A stretch of DNA of 64,000 nucleotides. Source: Pseudomonadota bacterium (GTDB taxonomy: Bacteria; Pseudomonadota; Gammaproteobacteria; Burkholderiales; JAKAFK01). Of this stretch, positions 8,567 through 16,644 are shown piece by piece. The first letter of the stretch is position 1; every line of letters begins with the position of its first letter. A program made the position numbers and the translations under genes. Under the pieces are notes generated by a model. It saw nothing but the letters and a program-made list of their open reading frames with translations. It did no database searches and had not been told where the DNA came from. The stretch lies in contig JAKAFK010000002.1 of the NCBI GenBank assembly GCA_021817985.1, positions 52,126 through 116,125 on the forward strand, read 5' to 3'.

Positions 8567-10045
8567 ATGGCAGCCGAACGCGCGATGGAGAAGACGGATT
8601 TTCGCCAGGAATTCACCGACAAGATCGTGGCCGCGATCGAGTCGGGCGAGCGGCTGCCATGGGACAAGCCATGGCGGGCCGGCATCGGACCCCGTAATGC
8701 CGTTTCCGGAAAGGAGTACAGCGGCATGAATCGCCTGATGCTGGCCGTGGCCATGATGGATGCCGGCTACTCGGATCCACGCTTCGTGACTTTCAAGCAG
8801 GCGAAGGGCCTGGGCGGCCAGGTGGATAATGGGCAGCACGGCCATCTGGTCGAACGCTGGGACCGGGTGGGCTTTTGGAAGCGCAAGGACGTCGAAATCT
8901 TTCATGGATCCATGCGCGTCAAGGTCCTGAACGTCGAAGGCAGCGTGGCGCAGCTGGACAACGGGGGGAGCCCCAACACCTCAGGCCTCGACGTCGTGTA
9001 CCGGGGAAAGCATTACTCCTGGCGCCAGGCGCAGGCGGAATTGGACACGATGTACAGCAAGACGTACATTGTGTTCAACGTCGGACAATGCAAGGACCTG
9101 ACGCTTGATCCGCTGCCTGAGCTGACGGGCGCGATCGATCCTGAAAAGCGCGTGTTGGAGATTCAGGAGGCCATGCGGGCGGATGGACTCAAGTTTGTCA
9201 CCGGGCCCGCCGCTTATTACGAGCCGGCCAGCGACACCGTAACCACGCCGCCTCCCGGAGCGTTCAAGGATTTGGGTGGCTACCAGTCCACCCTGTTGCA
9301 CGAGATTGGCCATGCAACTGGCGCGCCCCAGCGCTTGAAGCGCGAGGGGATTACAGGCGGGCACCGCTTCGGTTCCCAAGGATATGCCCGTGAGGAACTG
9401 CGTGCCGAGATATTCAGCGCGTTCATGGCGATGGAGACCGGCATCACGCGCACGCGCGACGAACAGCACCAAGCGTATCTGCAAAGCTGGGCCGAGGTCC
9501 TGAAGCGCGACAAGCACGAAATCTTCCGCGCGGCCGCGGATGCGGGCAAGGGTGTCGACTACGTGAGGGAAAAGGAGCACGCCTTGCTGCTTGAACGCGG
9601 ATCCCAGGAGCGGAGTGCGGAAAAGACCGAGGAACAAAGGATCCAGGAGTATGAAGCCCATGGGATGACACGTGGCGATGCCCAGGCTGTTGTCGAGGCG
9701 GAGGATCTCGCAAGGGCCGAGGCCTCGGAGGCGCGCCCAGACCTTCCCCGTCCTGATCCTATTCCGCAACAGCGGGGCTCCGTGTTCAAGCGCCCTCACT
9801 ACCAGATCGAGGACGCGAAACAGGTCACCGGGCGCTTCGCGGGGATTGAGCCAGCGTCCGGTGATCGCGTCACGATCCACATGACGCGCGCGGGTGTGCC
9901 CCTGACAGTCGAAGCGCCCAAGCAAGCGCTCGACGGCATCCCGCTAGGGCACGGGAAGGGCGACCCTCTCGTCTTGAGGCACGACTCGAAGCTGGGCGTG
10001 CAGGTCGATGCCGGAAAGGCAAGAGCGCTGGGTGTTGCGCGGTAG
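8567..10045 (+). CDS. ArdC-like antirestriction protein: ssDNA-binding domain plus zincin metallopeptidase
   Basis: 492 residues. The N-terminal domain (about 10-130, FRQEFTDKIVAAIESG...LPWDKPW) is the ArdC/DUF1738 single-stranded-DNA-binding fold. Then comes a zincin-like domain with the zinc motif HEIGH (245-249) and a downstream acidic helix (REELRAEIF, about 276-283). ArdC proteins protect incoming conjugative DNA from restriction. A charged linker (about 345-415) leads to the shared C-terminal module (419-480, QVTGRFAG...TIHMTRAGVPLTVEAP...GVQVD), which is not part of the usual ArdC architecture as I know it. Confidence 0.82.
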   Translation: MAAERAMEKTDFRQEFTDKIVAAIESGERLPWDKPWRAGIGPRNAVSGKEYSGMNRLMLAVAMMDAGYSDPRFVTFKQAKGLGGQVDNGQHGHLVERWDRVGFWKRKDVEIFHGSMRVKVLNVEGSVAQLDNGGSPNTSGLDVVYRGKHYSWRQAQAELDTMYSKTYIVFNVGQCKDLTLDPLPELTGAIDPEKRVLEIQEAMRADGLKFVTGPAAYYEPASDTVTTPPPGAFKDLGGYQSTLLHEIGHATGAPQRLKREGITGGHRFGSQGYAREELRAEIFSAFMAMETGITRTRDEQHQAYLQSWAEVLKRDKHEIFRAAADAGKGVDYVREKEHALLLERGSQERSAEKTEEQRIQEYEAHGMTRGDAQAVVEAEDLARAEASEARPDLPRPDPIPQQRGSVFKRPHYQIEDAKQVTGRFAGIEPASGDRVTIHMTRAGVPLTVEAPKQALDGIPLGHGKGDPLVLRHDSKLGVQVDAGKARALGVAR

Positions 10046-10053
10046 GAGAAATC

Positions 10054-10758
10054 ATGGAGCAGACGAAGCAGAAAATGGAGGAAGTCCAGAAAGGCGTGCT
10101 CCTGCATATCCGTGGCCGAAATGGCAACGATGATGTTGAGCTTAGCCTCCCCTACCGCGTCGAGCCTGACATGGTCTTGACGGGTTCGGGCGGCACGAAG
10201 CCTGGCATTATCGTGGATCCCTCGCCCGAACTCGCGAAGGCGGATCTTCGTGACGTGGACCCGGAAGACGTTTGTGAGATCATTGGCTACGGAGTCATGG
10301 AGGGCCCGGTTTTCAAGGATGCGATCGAGGACGGCGAGGGCACCCCGTTTATCAAGTGGAGCCTCGATGAGAAAGAGTACGAGCGCGCGTGCGACGTCGC
10401 CGACGAGGAAGCGAGACGCCTTCGATTCACCGCGCCGCACTATGCCCGTCCGGATCTCCCCGGCGCGCCCCTCGAATACGAAGAGATCAAGGGAACCCGG
10501 AAGGAATCCATCGAAGACCTGAAGCAGGTGACGGGACGATTCCAGGGCGTGACTGAGGACGAGGACGATCCCCGGCGGGCGACGATCCACGTGCGGCAAG
10601 CCGGCCATCTCTTGCGGGTGGACGTTCCGAAGGCCGCGGTCTCCGCCATCCCGCGCAACTATCAGCGCGACGAGCCGATCAAGCTCAAGATAGACAGATA
10701 CTTTGCGGTGCAAGTGGAGACGGGCAAGACGAAGCCGAAAGAAATTGGACGGCAGTAG
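10054..10758 (+). CDS. ICE protein of unknown function with C-terminal shared module
   Basis: 234 residues, acidic, soluble. Residues 1-115 are of unknown fold. PHYARPDLP (129-137) echoes a motif in the 7698 protein. Residues 158-222 are the shared module (QVTGRFQGV...TIHVRQAGHLLRVDVP...AVQVE). It starts 9 nt after the ardC-like gene with GGAG upstream, so it is the third gene of the same unit. Function unknown. Confidence 0.68.
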   Translation: MEQTKQKMEEVQKGVLLHIRGRNGNDDVELSLPYRVEPDMVLTGSGGTKPGIIVDPSPELAKADLRDVDPEDVCEIIGYGVMEGPVFKDAIEDGEGTPFIKWSLDEKEYERACDVADEEARRLRFTAPHYARPDLPGAPLEYEEIKGTRKESIEDLKQVTGRFQGVTEDEDDPRRATIHVRQAGHLLRVDVPKAAVSAIPRNYQRDEPIKLKIDRYFAVQVETGKTKPKEIGRQ

Positions 10759-10781
10759 ACACACAGGCATCTATTGCACAA

Positions 10782-10876
10782 TATCGTTCGATAAAAGCAT
10801 ATCGACCCGCGAAGAAGAACTCTATCGAAATATTTTGTGCGATATCTTGAATCATGCTGTGAAGCAACCATATAAT
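10782..10876 (+). promoter_or_regulatory. hipBA promoter with multiple TATCG/CGATA operator half-sites
   Basis: TTGAAT (10,847-10,852) and TATAAT (10,871-10,876) with an 18-bp spacer form a good sigma-70 promoter. Upstream and around it are five half-sites: TATCG at 10,782, 10,800 and 10,823; CGATA at 10,789 and 10,840. TATCG-N2-CGATA and TATCG-N12-CGATA are palindromic pairs, resembling the TATCC-N8-GGATA operators of E. coli HipB. HipB autorepression is therefore likely (inference). Confidence 0.6.
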
Positions 10877-10905
10877 AGAACAAAATCGTTCTATACGAGG
10901 TTGCC

Positions 10906-11184
10906 ATGCCTGTTGTCAAAAACCCTACCCAACTGGGCGCCATGCTTCGCGCGACGCGCACAGCCCTGAACTTGCCTGCGGCCGACCTGGCGGCAATGGC
11001 CGGCACATCGGCTGTCTTGCTGCGCAGGCTTGAACAAGGCAATGCGACCACCGCCTTGGAGAAACTGTTCAAACTGCTTGATGAACTGGGGATTGAGGTG
11101 CAGCTCAACGCACCGCCCCAAGCCGGCCACATACGTTTGCCGGCAGAAAACGAGAAGCCGAAGCGCACGAGGGTCCGGACATGA
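10906..11184 (+). CDS. hipB: HipB-family antitoxin, HTH repressor
   Basis: 92 residues with an XRE-type helix-turn-helix at about 8-60 (LGAMLRATRTALNLPAADLAAMAG...LLRRLEQGNATTALEKLFKLLDELG) and a short basic tail. HipB neutralises the HipA kinase and represses the operon. GAGG lies at 10,897-10,900, and its stop overlaps the hipA start (ATGATGA-type junction), the usual hipBA arrangement. The upstream operator repeats support autoregulation. Confidence 0.85.
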   Translation: MPVVKNPTQLGAMLRATRTALNLPAADLAAMAGTSAVLLRRLEQGNATTALEKLFKLLDELGIEVQLNAPPQAGHIRLPAENEKPKRTRVRT

Positions 11185-12755
11185 TGCGAGTACTAAACGT
11201 GTTCATTGGCTCGGAACAGATTGGTTCGCTGTTCGAGAATAATGGCATCTGGTCCTTCAAATATGATGAAGGCTGGTCTTCGCATGGCTACCCGCTTTCC
11301 CCTGGTCTCCCACTGTCGAACGAGGCACTGGTGGATGCTGCGACGACACGTCCAGTGCAGTGGTTTTTTGACAATCTGCTGCCGGAAGACGCGGCACGCG
11401 CCAAGCTCTTCACGTCCATGGGGCGGAATCAGGGCGACGCATGGGATCTGCTTGAGCAATTCGGCGCAGAATCGGCCGGAGCGCTCACGTTGCTCCCGCT
11501 GGGGGCGAGCCTACCGGAACCTGGTTTGCGCCCGCTCTCAGATGCGGATTTGAATGCTCGCATTCTTGCGATGCCGAAAGAGCCACTGTCCAGGAATGCC
11601 CCAAAGAAAATGTCGCTTGCCGGCGCGCAGGAGAAGCTGCCAGTCGTCATGGGTGCGGATGGATCCTTATTCGACCCGATAGGCGCCACGCCTTCGACGC
11701 ATATCCTGAAACCTAACGTCCTCAGCGACAGTTATCCTGCAAGTGCGGTAAACGAATGGTTTTGCTCGCGAGTGGCTCATGAGCTGAATATACGCGTGCC
11801 GAACGTCGAGCTTCGTCATATTCCGTCGAGCGTTTTCATTATTGAACGTTTTGACCGTGTGCAGCGCGTAGGTGGAACAGAGCGGCTTCATGCGCTCGAT
11901 GCGGTCCAATTGCTTTCCGTGGCAGCGGGCGCCAAGTACGCGAAAGCGGGTGTCGAGGCACTACGTGACGTTGCGGAGAAATGCCGAGTCAAAGCAACGA
12001 CCCGGGTGAATCTGTTTCGCTGGACGCTCTTTAATGCCTTGATCGGCAACGGGGACGCACATCTGAAGAACCTGTCCTTTGTGGCTACACATGAAGGATA
12101 CGCGCTCGCGCCGCATTACGACCTTGTCAGTACAGGCGCTTGGGCACGCCCCGAGATCGTCGCCCAAGGCCAGCCAACCTGGCCCAACGTGGAGTTGTCA
12201 TTCCCTGTAGGAAATGCTCGCACGTTTCGCGAGCTTACCCCAGCCGATCTGGTTCGGTTCGGCGAGGAGCTGGGTGTTCCCAAAGAAATTTCGTTCCGTG
12301 AAATCGCGCGGATGACTGCCAACATCCTTCCGGCCGCCGAGAAAGTGATGAAGGAATACGAAGCCCGTAAGGACGTTCCTCTGAACGTAAAGGCCGGACA
12401 AGATAGAATGGTGCGCGCCATCATTTATCTGCCTCTGAAAACCATGCAGCAACAGTTGACGGTTGGTCCGAGCGTGGACAGAAACGCCGAGGGGCGCGAT
12501 GTACCATCAACTATCGTGGACCCCCAGGTCACCGGTACGCTGCGCGAGATCGCGAGCGATCCGAAAGACCCGAACAGCCGGATTCTGCACATGACGCGCG
12601 CCGGGAAGGACGTTCAAGTCCCCGTCCCGAGCATGGTTGTTGAATCACTATCGCCAGACATCAAGCCCGGGGCGACTATCCGCATTCGCCGCGGCAAGAG
12701 CGGCGTGACCATAGAAGCCCATGGGCCAAAGAAGGGCCGGAAACTCGAGCGCTAA
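11181..12755 (+). CDS. hipA: HipA-family Ser/Thr kinase toxin with extra C-terminal module
   Basis: 524 residues, about 80-90 longer than a usual HipA (about 440). HipA core: N-terminal subdomain (1-110), the phospho-loop KMSLAGAQEK (143-152, Ser145 as candidate autophosphorylation site), ATP-binding lysine region HILKPN (174-179), catalytic IGNGDAHLKN (288-297, Asp292) and the metal-binding DLVS (Asp314). All key residues are present, so the toxin looks active. HipA kinases phosphorylate targets such as tRNA synthetases. After a linker (about 430-448), residues 449-512 carry the module shared with the three upstream proteins. Confidence 0.88.
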   Translation: MMRVLNVFIGSEQIGSLFENNGIWSFKYDEGWSSHGYPLSPGLPLSNEALVDAATTRPVQWFFDNLLPEDAARAKLFTSMGRNQGDAWDLLEQFGAESAGALTLLPLGASLPEPGLRPLSDADLNARILAMPKEPLSRNAPKKMSLAGAQEKLPVVMGADGSLFDPIGATPSTHILKPNVLSDSYPASAVNEWFCSRVAHELNIRVPNVELRHIPSSVFIIERFDRVQRVGGTERLHALDAVQLLSVAAGAKYAKAGVEALRDVAEKCRVKATTRVNLFRWTLFNALIGNGDAHLKNLSFVATHEGYALAPHYDLVSTGAWARPEIVAQGQPTWPNVELSFPVGNARTFRELTPADLVRFGEELGVPKEISFREIARMTANILPAAEKVMKEYEARKDVPLNVKAGQDRMVRAIIYLPLKTMQQQLTVGPSVDRNAEGRDVPSTIVDPQVTGTLREIASDPKDPNSRILHMTRAGKDVQVPVPSMVVESLSPDIKPGATIRIRRGKSGVTIEAHGPKKGRKLER

Positions 12756-12778
12756 GCCTTACCGCATCGCCTGGTTTC

Positions 12779-12794
12779 TCCGAGCTGCTCGGAA
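12779..12794. repeat. second copy of the TCCGAGCTGCTCGGA palindrome
   Basis: TCCGAGC / GCTCGGA arms around a central T at 12,786, the same core as at 3491-3507. It sits in the gap after hipA, about 30 bp before the -10 motif of the next gene, so it could overlap the -35 region of that promoter or help terminate hipBA. No U-tract follows. Confidence 0.55.
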
Positions 12795-12810
12795 TACCGG
12801 CAGTAATCCA

Positions 12811-12821
12811 TGTGCTATACT
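12811..12821 (+). promoter_or_regulatory. extended -10 promoter motif upstream of the double-RHH gene
   Basis: TGTGCTATACT (TGCTATA at 12,813-12,819) is close to the ideal extended -10 (TGnTATAAT). It is 40 bp before the start at 12,861. The next genes, parA and parB, could be read from the same promoter. Confidence 0.55.
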
Positions 12822-12860
12822 GGGTTCGCTAAATATCTATTGCGCATAAGGGGTGTGCCG

Positions 12861-13355
12861 ATGTCAAAGCGATTCAAGGCAGGCAAGCGGGCTGGCTATG
12901 TCGACATCACGACACGTGTACCCTCGCCCGCGTTGCGATACCTGAAAGAGCTGGCCCTCAAGAGCTACGGGGGCATGCTCACGGATATGTACAAGATCAT
13001 GATTGAGGAATGGTTCCAGCGCGAACTCTGGGCCAAAGGGTTCCCCTGGCGGAAGACGCAGGCGCTTTCTCGCCGCGAAGTAGTGGAAGAGATCCGCGAG
13101 CATCCGGACGGTACGAAAATGGTGGTTCCTATCACCGTGACCCGCGCGACCGGGTGGGTCCAGGTCAACATGCGCATCCCAGAGGCGCTTAACGAGCGGG
13201 TGCGGGGCCTCGCTTTCCAATACGGTGAGTCCCCATCGACTGTGCTATACACCATTATCTTCTGGTGGACCTGGTGGAAGAATCCACCGCCCGAGGTTGC
13301 CGCAAAGCGCGCCCGCGAGCGAGAGGAGAAACGGAACGCGCGGGCGACGGCGTGA
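12861..13355 (+). CDS. possible DNA-binding protein with two ribbon-helix-helix-like units
   Basis: 164 residues, start after AAGGGG (12,848). Residues 14-52 (VDITTRVPSPALRYLKELAL...) and 99-139 (VQVNMRIPEALNERVRGLAF...) both read as strand, then Pro, then two helices, the pattern of a ribbon-helix-helix unit, so the protein may be a tandem RHH. The C-terminus is highly basic (AKRAREREEKRNARATA). It lies directly upstream of parA-parB and may be a partition or transfer regulator. Function inferred; no named family recognised. Confidence 0.55.
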   Translation: MSKRFKAGKRAGYVDITTRVPSPALRYLKELALKSYGGMLTDMYKIMIEEWFQRELWAKGFPWRKTQALSRREVVEEIREHPDGTKMVVPITVTRATGWVQVNMRIPEALNERVRGLAFQYGESPSTVLYTIIFWWTWWKNPPPEVAAKRAREREEKRNARATA

Positions 13356-13452
13356 TGCTCTTGTTGCATCCTTGTGGCGCCCAGAAAATCAAAGGTCATT
13401 CCGCTTGAAATGTCGCGCTAGGGCCATAAGCCGTCACAAGGAGTCGTGAAGC

Positions 13453-14193
13453 GTGAGAATCGTCGTGGCAAACGAAAAAGGCGGGGTCGGAAAAACGACC
13501 CTCGCCCTTAATCTCGCTGCCCGTGCGGCGGAGACGGGCAAGTCCGTCCTGGTCGTGGACCTTGATGCGCAACCGGGCTCCGCGACGGGAGCCTTGCTTG
13601 GGTACGGAACCCAGCCAGCGTCGGAAGCTCTCGCGGAAAACCTTTGGGATGAGGACGCGGTAATCCAGCCGACATCAAGCCGATGGAACGGGGTCGATGT
13701 CCTTGCATCCAGCGAGAACATCGCCGGAGCGGATTCCTCTGACTGGAGTGATACGCGCGCCGCTCTTGCGCGGGTTCCAAAATACGATATTGTGATCTTC
13801 GACACTCCCCCTGCGGCCGGGCCCCGGCAGATCGTACCGATGGAGGCGGCACACATGGTCGTGACGCCCATGGAACTCGACGATCTGGCGGTCGCGGGGC
13901 TCTCGGCCATTCGAAACACAGTTGAGTCCGTGCGGGCAACCAACGCCTGGCTATGTCATTTCGTGGTCGCGAACCGCATCAAGACGCGTGCGGTGGAACA
14001 GCGGGACATTCTCGATTACCTGCGTGGCGTCCTGGGGCCGGTGCTTCTCCCCGTCCCGCTCTCGGACCGGGAAATGGTCCGCAGGGCACGCATGGCATGC
14101 ATGCCCGTATGGGCGTTTGATAAGCGCGACTCCGCAGCGGTCGCATGGCGTGATGCCTGTGACAGGATTCTTGGCACAACCGGAGGCAACTAA
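13453..14193 (+). CDS. parA: ParA-family partition ATPase
   Basis: 246 residues with the deviant Walker A motif KGGVGKTT (residues 10-17), VVDLDAQPGS (Walker A'), and IVIFDTPPA (Walker B). It has no N-terminal HTH, so it is a short, Soj-like ParA. It should act with ParB in maintenance of the excised ICE or positioning of its DNA. GTG start with AAGGAG at 13,438-13,443. Its stop overlaps the parB start (TAATG). Confidence 0.85.
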   Translation: MRIVVANEKGGVGKTTLALNLAARAAETGKSVLVVDLDAQPGSATGALLGYGTQPASEALAENLWDEDAVIQPTSSRWNGVDVLASSENIAGADSSDWSDTRAALARVPKYDIVIFDTPPAAGPRQIVPMEAAHMVVTPMELDDLAVAGLSAIRNTVESVRATNAWLCHFVVANRIKTRAVEQRDILDYLRGVLGPVLLPVPLSDREMVRRARMACMPVWAFDKRDSAAVAWRDACDRILGTTGGN

Positions 14194-15545
14194 TGGCAAA
14201 ACTTAGCAGCCCGAAACGGCAGGGTCTTGCGCAGGCGCAAGCGGCAGTAGCTTCGAATGCCGGCATACCGAAAGGCTATATCCCACTCGACGATATCCGG
14301 CTTGATCCCAATCAGCCGCGGAAACTGTCCCTCCGGGAGACGGGCGAACTGGCTGCTGCGTCCGATGTGCCGGCGTACCCGAGGGTTGCGCTTCCGAAGA
14401 TCGAGGCGGATGTGGAGAATGTCGAGGAAGTGACCTCGACAGATGACGACACAACGAAAATCGTGCGTCTCGCCGTGTCGATCCTGCGCCATGGCATCAT
14501 GCAACCCATTTCCTGCACGGTTTTTCTCGATGGTGACAAGACGCTGTTCCGCGTCGTCTCCGGCGAACGGAGGGTACGCGCTGCCTTGCTCGCGCGCCAC
14601 TGGGTGCGCGAAGACGAGGCTGGGAAGCTCAGCATCGAAGCCCTGGGGTACAAGAGGAAACCGGGCTACGACTTCGGTCTGATTCCGGCTGTTATCATGA
14701 CCGTCGACGAAGCCGTCCGGTTCGAAATGCAGGTCCTCGAAAACGAGCTCCGGGAGAATATGAGCCCTTCAGAGAGAGGCTTGGCCTATAAGGCCCTGCT
14801 CGAACACGGGGCGTACCGCAATCCGACGCACTTGGCCAACTCCCTTGGCGTCGATGACGTCGTGGTGCAACGATTGGTCGATCGTGCCACATACGTAGCC
14901 GAGGCCGACGAACTCGAGCGTCTTGGCGTTGACAACTGGGATGTGGTGGGGAGGCTCTGCACGCAAATTCGCAAAGGGCGAAAGGACGTGTTTGAGGCCT
15001 TCGTCGAGAAATGGAACGAACTATCCGAACCGGTGGGCGGGGGTGAGTTCAAGCGTCCCGCTCCCCGATACGTGTGGGCCCTCATCTCGCCCACGGGTCA
15101 AAAGAAAGAGGCCCAAACGCAGAAAGCTCCGGCCGCGCCCGCTCGGCCGCTGGCGCCCGAGCCAACGCTCTCCACAACCCGCGCCGTCGAAGGAGAGGAA
15201 TCGAGTGGGGAGGCCTCGTCCCACGCAACTGCGGGATCGGATGACACATGGTCCCCCACGGATGCGCTGGACGGTCGCGACGCGAATGTCGACGACAGCG
15301 CCTTTGCTGCAAGCCTGGGCGCCGCAACCGAACCGGTGCCGAGAGGGACAAGCGCCGAGGCAGGAGCCCAGGAGGAATCCTCTCAGAAAGCGCCTGTGCA
15401 GCCGCGGCGCACCGATCTGGATGTGCCGGGGTTCCGGATCTCACTGGAAACCGCCAAAGCAATTTTGGGAAGCATCGGCTACCCGGCCGGCGAGACCGTC
15501 GACGAAATGGTCTTCATGGAGGCGCTGCAGAGTTACCGGGCATGA
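14193..15545 (+). CDS. parB: ParB-family partition protein
   Basis: 450 residues. The N-terminal ParB/Srx-type domain (about 25-150) contains VVSGERRVRAALLA, the GERR motif that binds CTP in ParB proteins. The central HTH-like region is about 180-260 (ENMSPSERGLAYKALLEHG... NPTHLANSLGVDDVVVQRLVDRA), and a long low-complexity linker (about 305-415) leads to a short C-terminal segment, possibly for dimerisation. An insert at about 50-90 separates the first strands. It is translationally coupled to parA. The DNA target is unknown; the palindromes at 3491, 12,779 and 22,483 are candidates. Confidence 0.8.
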   Translation: MAKLSSPKRQGLAQAQAAVASNAGIPKGYIPLDDIRLDPNQPRKLSLRETGELAAASDVPAYPRVALPKIEADVENVEEVTSTDDDTTKIVRLAVSILRHGIMQPISCTVFLDGDKTLFRVVSGERRVRAALLARHWVREDEAGKLSIEALGYKRKPGYDFGLIPAVIMTVDEAVRFEMQVLENELRENMSPSERGLAYKALLEHGAYRNPTHLANSLGVDDVVVQRLVDRATYVAEADELERLGVDNWDVVGRLCTQIRKGRKDVFEAFVEKWNELSEPVGGGEFKRPAPRYVWALISPTGQKKEAQTQKAPAAPARPLAPEPTLSTTRAVEGEESSGEASSHATAGSDDTWSPTDALDGRDANVDDSAFAASLGAATEPVPRGTSAEAGAQEESSQKAPVQPRRTDLDVPGFRISLETAKAILGSIGYPAGETVDEMVFMEALQSYRA

Positions 15546-15610
15546 CACTCACGCAGTCGTCACGAGAAATACGTTATGATCGCGACTTTTGAAGTCGCGC
15601 CCCGATCATC

Positions 15611-15826
15611 ATGCCTTCACCCAAGAAACCTATCTCGCTTGAAACCACATTCTCTGCCTATACGCTGGACGAGGGCATTGGCGAAGGGGGCGCCGGCGGC
15701 GTATTTGGCGGCGGAGATAGTGACGGCAACGCGGTCGCGGTCAAGGTTCTCTCCCGGGAGAAAGCGGTGAGCGCACCGATAAATCAGGGCGGCGGACTTG
15801 AGCCAAACGCCGCAGTTTTCTGCTAA
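15611..15826 (+). pseudogene. truncated N-terminus of a Ser/Thr protein kinase
   Basis: The 71-codon frame begins like a eukaryotic-type protein kinase: YTLDEGIGEGGAGGVFGG (glycine-rich loop) and GNAVAVKVLSREK (VAVK lysine). After about residue 53 the sequence changes to an unrelated tail and stops. The remaining 200 or more residues of a kinase domain, including HRD and DFG motifs, are absent, so it cannot be active. It is a deletion remnant. Confidence 0.7.
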
Positions 15827-15851
15827 TGTTTTGCGGGCACCCACCAAAATG

Positions 15852-15932
15852 GTGTATATACAACACGTGCGCCGCACGTGTATGTAATGCAGGCCTCAAA
15901 AACTTGACTTGCCTGGGACGTGTATATACAGT
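15852..15932 (+). promoter_or_regulatory. operator-promoter of the BrnTA-like pair
   Basis: ACACGTGC (15,863-15,870) and GCACGTGT (15,874-15,881) form an 8-bp inverted repeat. GTGTATATACA occurs at 15,852-15,862 (last base differs in context) and 15,920-15,930. TTGACT (15,904-15,909) is a good -35 box; the -10 is TATACA (15,925-15,930) or TACAGT (15,927-15,932). Either puts the transcription start at or just before the toxin ATG at 15,939, so the mRNA may be nearly leaderless. Confidence 0.5.
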
Positions 15933-15938
15933 TAAGGC

Positions 15939-16226
15939 ATGCGACCGCTCTTCATTTCGCCGGTAGTCCTTGAAAAGCTCAAGACCAAGCACAACGTCAC
16001 AACACGTGAGGTTGTGCAGTGTTTTGAGAACAGGGTTGGCAACTATGTTGAGGATGGCAGGGAGGAGCATAAGAGTGATCCCCCCACATTATGGTTCGTG
16101 GCTCCAACGAACTGCGAGCGGCTGTTGAAGGTCATCTTCATTTTCGTCGACGGCAACATTCATATCAGATCAGCTTACGAACCAAGTCAAGCCGTAATCG
16201 AGCTCTATGAGCAGCTTGGTAAGTAG
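15939..16226 (+). CDS. BrnT-like toxin of a type II toxin-antitoxin pair
   Basis: 95 residues (MRPLFISPVVLEKLKTKHNVTTREVVQCFENRVG...) with the compact alpha/beta layout of BrnT-like proteins: start of a helix, a basic RExH-like region and a strand pair (LLKVIFIFVDGNIHIRSAYEP). Members are often misnamed ADP-ribosyl-dinitrogen-reductase hydrolases. It is followed 19 nt later by a BrnA/CopG-like gene, the standard toxin-first order of brnTA. The classification is by sequence pattern and gene order. The AAGG before the ATG is too close to be an ideal ribosome binding site. Confidence 0.6.
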   Translation: MRPLFISPVVLEKLKTKHNVTTREVVQCFENRVGNYVEDGREEHKSDPPTLWFVAPTNCERLLKVIFIFVDGNIHIRSAYEPSQAVIELYEQLGK

Positions 16227-16245
16227 CACCCCACTGGAGCACGAA

Positions 16246-16608
16246 ATGAGCGAAAAGGAGAAGATTCCCAGCACAGATGAAGCTTGGGAGTCTGAGCAAC
16301 TGGGGGCGGATGCGAAACAGGCCCGCCTGGCTAGCCAAGAGACCGCTAAGCAAGTAGATGAGTCGCTTGGGCTGCAGATGATTTCAATCAGGCTGGATAA
16401 GGACCTGATTGAGTCCTTCAAGATCATCGCCGCCTTTCACGGGATTGGCTACCAACCTCTGATGAGGGATGCCTTGAAGCGATTCGCCGAAGGAGAGATG
16501 AAGGCCATCGTGGCGGGTATGGTCGAATCACAAAGGAAGGAAGGTTCGCGGGAACAGCCGCCGTCCAAGGAGGGACAACGGAAAGAAAAGCCAGCGAAGG
16601 CAGCATAG
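16246..16608 (+). CDS. BrnA/CopG-like antitoxin
   Basis: 120 residues. Residues about 45-85 (QMISIRLDKDLIESFKIIAAFHGIGYQPLMRDALKRF) form a ribbon-helix-helix as in BrnA and CopG antitoxins; the N-terminus is acidic and the C-terminus Lys/Glu-rich. GGAG at 16,236-16,239 favours ATG 16,246 over the in-frame ATG at 16,207, which would overlap the toxin gene. It should neutralise the toxin and repress the promoter palindrome upstream. Confidence 0.65.
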   Translation: MSEKEKIPSTDEAWESEQLGADAKQARLASQETAKQVDESLGLQMISIRLDKDLIESFKIIAAFHGIGYQPLMRDALKRFAEGEMKAIVAGMVESQRKEGSREQPPSKEGQRKEKPAKAA

Positions 16609-16644
16609 GGCGCCGCATGACTTTTACAACCGTATGATGAGAAG

